Below, in pieces: positions 15,896 to 22,687 of a stretch of 64,000 bases of DNA. Below the pieces are notes generated by a model. That model was not told the origin of the DNA, ran no database searches, and was given only the letters and a program-made list of their open reading frames with translations. Positions within the stretch are counted from its first letter, which is position 1. Each line of letters begins with the position of its first letter. The translations under genes were made by a program, and so were the position numbers. The stretch covers positions 1-64,000 of the forward strand of contig JANQHB010000030.1 of the NCBI GenBank assembly GCA_028277225.1. Direction: 5' to 3'. The stretch comes from Chlorobium sp. Lineage in GTDB: Bacteria > Bacteroidota > Chlorobiia > Chlorobiales > Chlorobiaceae.

Positions 15896-16987
15896 TCAGG
15901 GCCTCTTGACAAAAGGAAGCTTCACGACCTTACCCCTGCAGCGTCTGTTCCTGACGTCCAGATAAACCGTGGTGCCGGGTTTCCTGACTTCCCGCAAGAC
16001 ATAGGCAGTCGCTATGGGCTGCTGCAATGTCGGGGACATCGTCCCGCTGCAGACAGATCCGATTTCACGTCCTTCGCTGTCGAAAACCGTATATCCTGTT
16101 CGCGGAATGGCACGTTCCTCCATGACAATTCCCACGATGGTTCTTTCCGGTTGATCCAGGACCTGTTGGCATGCTTCTCTTCCGATAAATGGCCCCTTTT
16201 CCGTTTTTGTAACCCATCCGAGCCTCGTCTCCACGGGATTTGTATCCCGGTTGATCTCGTTTCCGTAAAGCGGGTATCCCATTTCAAGCCGAAGCGTATC
16301 ACGGGCCCCCAGGCCAATCGGCTGAATACCGAACTGTTGGCCCTCTTTGATCAACTGCTTCCAGAGGCTTTCGGCATGGTGATTCTCCACGGATATCTCG
16401 ACGCCTTTTTCGCCGGTATAACCCGTGCAGGCAATCATGATATCAGAACCGTTGAATTCCGTCCGCCGAAAATGAAAAGACGTGAGTGATTCACATACCG
16501 AAGAAGCAAACACCCGCTGCAGAACATGCATTGATTTGGGACCCTGGAGCGCAATAAGCGATAACCTGTCGGTCCGGTCATCAACCGTAACTCCTTCAAA
16601 GCCATCAAGATGACCCCTGAGCCATTCCAGGTCCTTTTCCTTGTTACCCGCATTGACGACAAGAAACCACTCCTCATGATCCAGCCTGTAGACAATGAGA
16701 TCATCGACAATCCCTCCGTCGGGATAGAGCATGAGGGTATACTGTGCCTCCTGGTTTTTGAGAAGCCCCAGGTCGTTTGTCGTCATATGCTGCAGGTATT
16801 CGAATGCCCCCGGCCCTTTCATATAAAAATTGCCCATATGGGAAACATCGAAAAGACCCGCCGACATTCTGACCGCCCTGTGTTCAGCAACGATCCCGGA
16901 GTACTGAACCGGCATCAGATATCCGCAGAACCCGATCATTTTTGCTCCTGAGGCCCGATGCCAATCATAAAGGGCTGTTTTTTTCAT
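15896..16987 (-). CDS. gcvT: Glycine cleavage system T protein (aminomethyltransferase)
   Basis: Transfers the aminomethyl methylene group of glycine to tetrahydrofolate. The 363-residue protein starts MKKTALYDWHRASGAKMIGF, the usual GcvT N-terminus, and has VGLFDVSHMG-like (SAGLFDVSHMGNF) and GARDTLRLEMGYPLYGNE motifs. The frame is open to 17113, but AGG five bases before the internal ATG and family alignment favour 16987. gcvH and gcvP are not in the window, and no glycine riboswitch is seen upstream. Confidence 0.96.
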   Translation of the reverse strand: MKKTALYDWHRASGAKMIGFCGYLMPVQYSGIVAEHRAVRMSAGLFDVSHMGNFYMKGPGAFEYLQHMTTNDLGLLKNQEAQYTLMLYPDGGIVDDLIVYRLDHEEWFLVVNAGNKEKDLEWLRGHLDGFEGVTVDDRTDRLSLIALQGPKSMHVLQRVFASSVCESLTSFHFRRTEFNGSDIMIACTGYTGEKGVEISVENHHAESLWKQLIKEGQQFGIQPIGLGARDTLRLEMGYPLYGNEINRDTNPVETRLGWVTKTEKGPFIGREACQQVLDQPERTIVGIVMEERAIPRTGYTVFDSEGREIGSVCSGTMSPTLQQPIATAYVLREVRKPGTTVYLDVRNRRCRGKVVKLPFVKRP

Positions 16988-17149
16988 AATGACCTGCTTT
17001 ATACCGTACTGAAATATGTGACTGTTTTTCAAGCTGATGCAGCATGCCTGAAGAAACAGATTCGATCCCTGAAACGCAACGACTATTTCCGGTTTCTTCA
17101 AACCGGAAACCAAAGACTCGGAACGTAACGCTCAACCAGGAACCTGAAA

Positions 17150-17300
17150 ACTATCGGCTATTTCTCTTATAGGACCTATAGGTCTCATAAGTCCTATAGG
17201 TCCTATAAATTTTCAAGAACGATTCTTTCCCCACTCATTGCTCATTGCTCAGAACTATTCTCCCCACCATTCACGATTTACGATTCACGACATACATCAT
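17150..17300. repeat. Composite repeat island 5
   Basis: A nonamer array of CCTATAGGT-like units at 17165-17210, then CACTCATTGCTCATTGCTCAG (7-bp repeat of CATTGCT) and ACCATTCACGATTTACGATTC words. The outer unique words of the other islands are missing. It lies in the gap upstream of gcvT and of a small membrane-protein gene. No gene is seen between 16988 and 17406. Confidence 0.85.
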
Positions 17301-17406
17301 ATAACAATAGGAAATTCCATGAAATAAACCTGCGGAATGTCATCTGCCATGGGAATGCTCTCCTCCCCTCTGCAGTTACGGTTTATATATCCGGGATCTC
17401 GAGACA

Positions 17407-17658
17407 ATGATGGATCCTTTCAGCTATTATTCGCTGGCGTTTTTCATGTGCTTCATGAACATGCTCGGCTGCGGCCAACGCCTGCTCGACAGGAGAAGCA
17501 CTTTCCCCAAAAAGCTCCTATCGCTGCTTCTGTATATGCTTATGACGGAAATACTGTTTTTCTGGCCGATTTTGCGGGAGCCCGGCCCGATACAGCTCGT
17601 CCTGTGCGTTGTCCTGGGATATCTCCATTACTTCCATGACAGGAAAGTCCTCTCATGA
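17407..17658 (+). CDS. Small putative membrane protein
   Basis: I do not recognise this 83-residue frame. It has three hydrophobic stretches (about 7-22, 37-53 and 60-75) separated by short charged loops, which is consistent with a small inner-membrane protein. An ATG-ATG pair starts it with only a weak GAG upstream. An overlapping 100-residue frame at 17337-17639 looks less protein-like. It stands alone, convergent with the CARDB-like gene. Confidence 0.5.
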   Translation: MMDPFSYYSLAFFMCFMNMLGCGQRLLDRRSTFPKKLLSLLLYMLMTEILFFWPILREPGPIQLVLCVVLGYLHYFHDRKVLS

Positions 17659-17696
17659 TAAGCTCTCGGGCACCGTCACAAGCGCCAATGGAAGGA

Positions 17697-18209
17697 TCAC
17701 CGCACTTCGATAATCCTGGATATGCTGTTATTACCGGGATTGCTGTCTTCGAAGCCTTCGGGATGAATCTCTGCAGTGATCGTATAGCGCTCAGGGGAAC
17801 GATCAAGCATGACAGTTGAAGAGAATGCTGCATCCGTCTGCCCGGGATCGAGCTGACGCTGATGCTCTTTGGTGCGGCTGAATACAACGCTTCCTGCCTT
17901 ATCCCTGATGAACACCTCTATCCTGTAACTTCCGGCAGGTACAATCCCGATATTCTGACAAAACACATGGAGTTGAAACGGTTGACCGGCGACCGGCAGG
18001 AGCGGCTTCAGGTCGATACCGGACACAGTCATATCCGGCATGATTCCGGAACGGGCCCAGCTCGTTTCCCGCTGTATGGTTTCGCTGTTCGAACCGGACA
18101 GACGATAATCGTTCATCAGAAAAACAAGTGATGCCAGAAACAGCAGCAATGCAAAAATTGCACCGATCCTGCGCTTCCTCGATCCTGGACTTTCTACGAA
18201 AAGAAACAC
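17697..18209 (-). CDS. Membrane-anchored CARDB-like protein
   Basis: A 170-residue protein with a basic N-terminus, one membrane segment (about 15-32, IGAIFALLLFLASLVFLM) and an extracytoplasmic domain. The domain pattern (DLKPLLPVAGQPFQLHVFCQNIG ... VPAGSYRIEVFI ... ESNPGNNSISRIIEVR-like end) is that of CARDB immunoglobulin-type modules. Function unknown. Its GTG start overlaps the target-site repeat of a miniature element (18213-18428), so the original 5' leader has been displaced by 216 bp and the start is uncertain. The TPR lipoprotein gene lies upstream across the element. Confidence 0.65.
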   Translation of the reverse strand: MFLFVESPGSRKRRIGAIFALLLFLASLVFLMNDYRLSGSNSETIQRETSWARSGIMPDMTVSGIDLKPLLPVAGQPFQLHVFCQNIGIVPAGSYRIEVFIRDKAGSVVFSRTKEHQRQLDPGQTDAAFSSTVMLDRSPERYTITAEIHPEGFEDSNPGNNSISRIIEVR

Positions 18210-18212
18210 CGT

Positions 18213-18428
18213 CCTAAACTGAGCGTTTCAACAAATGTTCCATAATAGTAAGTTCATTAATAACAATCTGTTATACTGTGTTTGCATTGAAATTATCCCT
18301 CACCTTTCAGGTGTGCGTAAAAACTGATGTAGAGCCGCATTTATTGAAAATCCCGACAAGTCGGGAAATGCCGACCCCGTGAAATCAGACCAGATATTTC
18401 ACAGGGCTCTACAATCGCTCAATTCAGG
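18213..18428 (+). mobile_element. Miniature inverted-repeat element, copy 1 (216 bp)
   Basis: Starts CCTAAACTGAGCG and ends CGCTCAATTCAGG, an inverted terminal pair, and is flanked on both sides by ACCGT (18208-18212 and 18429-18433). The interior has no gene. It holds a CCCGACAAGTCGGG palindrome and a long hairpin around CCCGTGAAATCAG/ATTTCACAGGG. Copy 4 (55068-55287) is similar over its whole length in the same orientation. It looks like a non-autonomous transposable element. Confidence 0.88.
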
Positions 18429-18535
18429 ACCGTCTAAAGAGTTTGAATTCGGCAGTTATTTTCCCGGCAAATGCCTTATGACCGGACCGCCTTGGCGCCT
18501 GCATGCTGTTGACATGTCGATCAATCAGAAGATGA

Positions 18536-19117
18536 TCACTCTTCTGTTTTCTTTTCAGCAGATTCCTTCTCAGATTCAGTCTGCCCCTCCTCTTCATCCC
18601 ACGCAATACCGTTTTCCTCAAGCCAGCTTCTGGCGGCACTGTCACCAAGCTTTGCCGCCATTTTCAGATCGGCCACCTCTGCTTCAGTGTTTTTGAGCCG
18701 GGCATGGTTCATGGCGCGAAAGACATATGCCTCGGTGTCTTTGGGATCCAGTTCGATCACCTTGTCGAAATCGGCACCGGCGTTCTCATAGTCTTCGAAG
18801 TAGTGATAGATGAAACCACGGTTATAGTATGCCTCGATGTAGTCCGGGTCCAGGGCTATTGCCCGGTCAAAATCTTCAAGGGCCTTCTGAAGCTCCCCAC
18901 GGTTTCCATAGACATAACCACGATGCAGATATGCCTCCGCCTCTTCAGGCTCTTTTTCAATAGCTTTGGAAAAGTCCTCGAGAGCACCGTCAAAGTCGCC
19001 ACTTTTCAACTTTTCTGTACCGCTGTTGTTCAGTTCCTCGGCATCCGGTCCGCACGAAGCAATACCGATACATAAAACCAGCAGACAAAATGGAAGAACA
19101 TATTTGAAACGCTTCAT
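18536..19117 (-). CDS. TPR-repeat lipoprotein
   Basis: A 193-residue protein with a lipoprotein signal (CLLVLCIGIASC, lipid-bearing C22), then at least three tetratricopeptide repeats of about 34 residues (AYLHRGYVYGNRGELQKALEDFDRAI-type), then a Glu/Lys-rich tail. TPR proteins are scaffolds for protein contacts; the partner is unknown. It lies upstream of the CARDB-like gene on the same strand, now separated by an inserted element. Confidence 0.9.
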   Translation of the reverse strand: MKRFKYVLPFCLLVLCIGIASCGPDAEELNNSGTEKLKSGDFDGALEDFSKAIEKEPEEAEAYLHRGYVYGNRGELQKALEDFDRAIALDPDYIEAYYNRGFIYHYFEDYENAGADFDKVIELDPKDTEAYVFRAMNHARLKNTEAEVADLKMAAKLGDSAARSWLEENGIAWDEEEGQTESEKESAEKKTEE

Positions 19118-19366
19118 AATAGAGTGGCTCGTAAGTTATTCAGGGAACTACAGGAAAAATACCCGGTTTCAGTACAGCAAGATAATCAACTTCATACCAA
19201 ATGCTATGCAGTCATTGTCCAAAAATTCGCCAGCCATACAACATCCGCTGCAAGGCACTTTCATGAACACCTCAGTCCTTGTTGTTACTCTGGACGAACA
19301 TGCCTGAGATGCAAGGCAGAGACTGTAGAATGTGCCACGACATACTGTAACGATCAGCTCAGTTCC
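19118..19366. other. Intergenic region without a recognised gene
   Basis: Non-coding in appearance. It holds the leader side of the TPR gene and the 3' flank of the small cysteine protein. The stretch AATAGAGTGGCTCGTAAG near 19121 resembles AATAGTGGCTTGTAAG near 5751; both lie just upstream of minus-strand genes, but the significance is unclear. No terminator or RNA gene was seen. Confidence 0.4.
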
Positions 19367-19534
19367 TTATTTTCCAGGTATTTTCAAGGGTTTACACTTC
19401 AAGGGTTTACACAGTAACACTTTTTCTTTCGAAAGCCTTCCGCACTTGCCGCAGATATAGCGTGGTTTTGCAGCCGCTTTCACGATACGTTTCAGGCTCT
19501 TTTCAACATTGCTGACTTTGCAGAGCGTTTTCAT
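19367..19534 (-). CDS. Small cysteine-motif protein, coupled to TPM gene
   Basis: A 55-residue frame. Its ATG overlaps the stop of the upstream TPM gene as ATGA, a strong sign of translational coupling. The product is very basic and has five cysteines, including YICGKCGRLSK (C28, C31), C42 and C47, which suggests a small zinc-binding knuckle. Near the C-terminus a 15-bp unit is duplicated, giving CKPLKCKPLK. I do not know the family. It could bind nucleic acid or protein through the zinc site (inference). Confidence 0.65.
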   Translation of the reverse strand: MKTLCKVSNVEKSLKRIVKAAAKPRYICGKCGRLSKEKVLLCKPLKCKPLKIPGK

Positions 19535-20190
19535 GAACCATCCCCTTTCAAGGAACGGCCTATGAGAACTGAATCACTTATTTCGTTGGTATTGTCCTCG
19601 CTCGCAGGAAAGACTTCTTCAAGGAGTTCACCACATCGCTGAATTGCCCCGCAGAGAGCTGAGGCCTGTTTTTTTTCCTTGATCCCCTGCGTTATCAGCG
19701 CTGTTATGGCATCCCAGCGCGACTGATCCACCCTGCTGCTGATACCCTTGTCAGCCAGAATACGGACACGATGTTCGAAAAGCGAGATGTATATCAGAAT
19801 TCCCGTATGATTCCCGGTTTCGTATACCCTGTTCTTAAAAAATGATCCGATAGCCGCTTCTTCAACCTCTTCTTCCATGTCAGAACGGCTGACAAACAGT
19901 TTCTTGAGCGGCATCCATCGTTTGACAATCTCACTGCACAACGCAAAAGAAGGCACGAAAAATCCCAGAAAATGCCACATGCTGTCATATCCGGAAAAAA
20001 GTGCAGCCGACAATGAGGCTGCCGTTCCGAAAAGTATACCGCCTATCATCCCCGAGAGAGGATAATGGTGACTCTCAGCAACGACCATGACCACTATTTC
20101 GCCTTCAGTCCGTTTTTCGGCCTCCCGAACCGCATCTTCGATCCGTGTTTTCTCTTCGTCTGTCAGAAATGTCGATGCACTCTCCCGCAT
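19531..20190 (-). CDS. TPM-domain membrane protein (TLP18.3/Psb32 type)
   Basis: A 219-residue protein with a TPM domain and two hydrophobic segments (about 46-66 and 72-86). Residues 8-40 (LTDEEKTRIEDAVREAEKRTEGEIVVMV) and 125-150 (GNHTGILIYISLFEHRVRILADKGI) are typical of the family formerly called DUF477. TPM proteins occur with LemA and are linked to membrane or photosystem maintenance in other phyla; the molecular role is unknown. It is third in the LemA-TPM-TPM cluster and its stop overlaps the start of the tiny cysteine protein. Confidence 0.88.
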   Translation of the reverse strand: MRESASTFLTDEEKTRIEDAVREAEKRTEGEIVVMVVAESHHYPLSGMIGGILFGTAASLSAALFSGYDSMWHFLGFFVPSFALCSEIVKRWMPLKKLFVSRSDMEEEVEEAAIGSFFKNRVYETGNHTGILIYISLFEHRVRILADKGISSRVDQSRWDAITALITQGIKEKKQASALCGAIQRCGELLEEVFPASEDNTNEISDSVLIGRSLKGDGS

Positions 20191-20237
20191 GTCTCTCCTG
20201 TCTTATCGTTCCATCCGGTCATTTCGATAGAAGCCGG

Positions 20238-21014
20238 TCACCAGCTTCCTGACGCGCCGCCGCCGCCGAATCCACCACCGCCACCGCTGAATCCTCCGCC
20301 GAAACCGCCGCCACGGCCGCCACCTCCCCCGAAAAGTGAACCCCCGTGACCTCCCGTAAAGATCAGGGGACCGGAACCGTGTCCACTGCCTCCCCGCGGT
20401 ATCTGACTGTAAAAATACAGAATCAGGATAAGGATTATCAGAACGGGCAGCAATGATCCTTCAGCTTCGCCTTCAACAGCCTCCTCCGGGGCAGTATATT
20501 CTCCGTTTACAGAAGCAATGACAGCATCGACACCCCTGATAAAACCCTCGTCAAACCTGCCCTTTTTAAAAAAGGGAACAATTTCATTGTCAACGATCCG
20601 TCCGGCCAGAAGATCGGTGAGAGCCCCTTCGAGGCCATAACCGACTTCAATCCGCACTTTCCTCTCTTTTTTTGCGACAAGCAGAAGAACACCATTGTCG
20701 TACTCATCACGGCCGAGCTTCCATGCATCGACGACACGGATGGAAAAATCTTCCAGAGGCTCACCGTCCAGCGTTTCAATGGTGAGAACAGCGAGCTGTG
20801 TCGATTCTCCAGCTTCAAGACCTTCGAGCTTCCTCTCGATCTCCATTTCGGCCGCAGGTGAGATCATGGCTGCATAGTCGTTCACTCTTCCGGTGAGAGC
20901 CGGTACTTCCAGCGCTATAGCGTCGGGAACTACGACGAGGAGTTTGAGAATAATGTGCAGCATCAAACCGCAAAGTGTGCCTGTTCCGGCCCTGTTCCCT
21001 GACATATGATGCAT
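20238..21014 (-). CDS. TPM-domain protein with Gly-rich tail (YgcG-like)
   Basis: A 258-residue protein with an N-terminal signal segment, a TPM domain (about 38-165, with ALTGRVNDYAAMISP, VLLLVAKKERKVRIEVGYGLEG and DAVIASVNGEY), a membrane helix (about 190-206) and a C-terminal glycine-rich tail ending GASGSW. This is the classic YgcG layout found next to LemA. Its start overlaps the lemA stop by one base. The tail is low-complexity, made of GGGG/FGGG runs. Confidence 0.9.
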   Translation of the reverse strand: MHHMSGNRAGTGTLCGLMLHIILKLLVVVPDAIALEVPALTGRVNDYAAMISPAAEMEIERKLEGLEAGESTQLAVLTIETLDGEPLEDFSIRVVDAWKLGRDEYDNGVLLLVAKKERKVRIEVGYGLEGALTDLLAGRIVDNEIVPFFKKGRFDEGFIRGVDAVIASVNGEYTAPEEAVEGEAEGSLLPVLIILILILYFYSQIPRGGSGHGSGPLIFTGGHGGSLFGGGGGRGGGFGGGFSGGGGGFGGGGASGSW

Positions 21015-21601
21015 CAGAAAGCAACCTGCGGAACCTCTCTGGATGAAGCGTCGCCTTTGAAATACTCTTTGGGCTTGAGATGCAGCAGAAAACCGTTGGT
21101 TATCGAGTTGGGAAACATTCTGATGGAATAATTGAACGTTTCGACTGAAGCGTTATATCGCTGACGAGCAACACTGATCCTGTTTTCCGTTCCTTCGAGC
21201 TGATTTTGCAAATCCCTGAAATTCTGATTGGCCTTCAGCTCGGGGTAGCGTTCGACAACAACCATCAAACGTGAAAGCACGGAAGAGAGTTCACCCTGGG
21301 CACTCTGAAACCTCTCCATTGCCGCCGGATCGCTGAGCATTTCAGGCGTGAGCTGAACCGAAGAAGCTTTTGAGCGGGCCTCTATAACAGCCGTAAGGGT
21401 CTCTTTCTCAAAATCAGCGGCCCCCTTGACCGTAGAAACAAGATTTGGAACCAGATCGGCCCTTCGCTGAAGCTGCGACTCCAGATCACCCCACGCCTTG
21501 CTGACACCTTCCTCGTTTTTCTGCATGGCATTGTAGCCGCAGCCGCTGAACATCAATGACAGAATAAGAATACCGAAAAACCTGAATGCACCTGATTTCA
21601 T
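21014..21601 (-). CDS. LemA family lipoprotein
   Basis: A 195-residue protein. The lipoprotein signal ends in MFSGC (C21), followed by the LemA helical domain with SKAWGDLESQLQRRADLVPNLV, VERYPELKANQNF, QNQLEGTENRISVARQRYN and FPNSI. AGGAG lies 7 bases before the chosen ATG, which rules out the longer frame to 21661. The family is membrane-associated; its function is unclear. It is first in a tight cluster with two TPM-domain genes. Confidence 0.93.
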   Translation of the reverse strand: MKSGAFRFFGILILSLMFSGCGYNAMQKNEEGVSKAWGDLESQLQRRADLVPNLVSTVKGAADFEKETLTAVIEARSKASSVQLTPEMLSDPAAMERFQSAQGELSSVLSRLMVVVERYPELKANQNFRDLQNQLEGTENRISVARQRYNASVETFNYSIRMFPNSITNGFLLHLKPKEYFKGDASSREVPQVAF

Positions 21602-21772
21602 GATAGTTCTCCTGATGTTTACCTGTTCTGACGGTGTACTGAATTGGTTGTTCCTGCCCAAAATAACGATTTAGCTCTTGCTGAAAAAACAATGAAGGCG
21701 ACAACAGGATTCCTTCGCCTTTTTCAACAAAAACGCTACATTACACCAACAACACGCCCCGCTCGTATACAT

Positions 21773-22597
21773 ATGAGACAACTTTCCACGCTGTTCGTCA
21801 TCATATTCTTTTGTCTGACCCGGATATTGTACGGCAGTTTTGAAAAAAGGGGGATCGACGCCAGAGCAGAGGCAATGGGAGGCGCCGGTACAGCGCTGTA
21901 TGGCAGTTTCGGACACCTGTACAATCCTGCTTCAATCGACGGCAGCGGCACACATGCTGCAGGGTTTTCCTATGCGCTTCCTTTCGGACAGCGCGATTTC
22001 GACAGCTTTACAGGCTCGTTTGAATCGGGCAATCTGCCATTTGACAGGAATGCGGGCGCTGCACTGTCCTGGCAGCACTACGGCTCGCCTCTTTACAACG
22101 AAACATCACTGTATGCATCCTTTGCCACAAAAGTATGGGGAAAGCTGAGGGGAGGAATTTCTGCGGGAATGCTCAAAAGACACGCAGAGGGAAAAGAAGA
22201 ACAGACCGTGGCGGCTCTCAACCTGGGCCTGCTTGCAGCTCTTTCGCCCTCCCTGAACCTGGGAATATCGGTCTTCAACCTGAACCGCCCCGGAACGGGA
22301 AGCGGCAATGAAAAAGCGCCCATAACGGGCAGTGCCGGCATTGCCTACAAACCCTTGGATACCGTGACTCTCGGGGCCTGCCTTGAAAAGCAGCAGGAAA
22401 ACAGGATCAGCCTGAAAACAGGAGGCGAGATAAGCGTATTCGGTCACCTGTATCTTCGGGCAGGCTTTTCAACTGAACCATCGACAGTATCCGGCGGCGC
22501 AGGCCTGGCATTCGGCGACTTCATGGGAGATGTTGCTTTTATAAGACAACCCGAACTCGGAACCGGCAGTATCTGCACCATCAGGGTGTCTTTCTGA
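21773..22597 (+). CDS. PorV/PorQ-like outer-membrane beta-barrel protein
   Basis: A 274-residue protein with a signal peptide, then the signature RAEAMGGAGTALYGSFGHLYNPASI seen at the start of PorV/PorQ and UPF0164 barrels. Alternating hydrophobic strands follow, and it ends in a typical barrel C-terminus (ICTIRVSF). The chosen ATG gives a clean signal peptide; the frame upstream overlaps lemA on the other strand. PorV-type proteins act in type IX secretion in Bacteroidota, but no other secretion gene is nearby, so only the fold is claimed. Confidence 0.75.
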   Translation: MRQLSTLFVIIFFCLTRILYGSFEKRGIDARAEAMGGAGTALYGSFGHLYNPASIDGSGTHAAGFSYALPFGQRDFDSFTGSFESGNLPFDRNAGAALSWQHYGSPLYNETSLYASFATKVWGKLRGGISAGMLKRHAEGKEEQTVAALNLGLLAALSPSLNLGISVFNLNRPGTGSGNEKAPITGSAGIAYKPLDTVTLGACLEKQQENRISLKTGGEISVFGHLYLRAGFSTEPSTVSGGAGLAFGDFMGDVAFIRQPELGTGSICTIRVSF

Positions 22598-22619
22598 AAC
22601 CATACAGAAAAAACATATA

Positions 22620-22664
22620 CCTGAACTGAGTGTCCCGACTTGCCGGGATGCTCAATAAGAGTAA
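22620..22664. repeat. Solo end of the miniature element family
   Basis: About 45 bp starting CCTGAACTGAGTGTCCCGAC match the left end of the element at 55068 closely, including the CCCGACTTGCCGGG palindrome. No partner end or target duplication is seen. It lies between the converging porin-like and spoT/relA genes. Confidence 0.65.
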
Positions 22665-22687
22665 AATCAAAAAAACAGACTGCCCCT

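Noticed and set aside
16988..17113. N-terminal extension of gcvT
   Set aside because: The added 42 residues are not seen in GcvT proteins and the internal ATG has a ribosome site.
17337..17639. Alternative 100-codon frame overlapping the small membrane-protein frame
   Set aside because: Composition rich in Arg/Pro and without hydrophobic pattern; the 17407-17658 frame is more protein-like.
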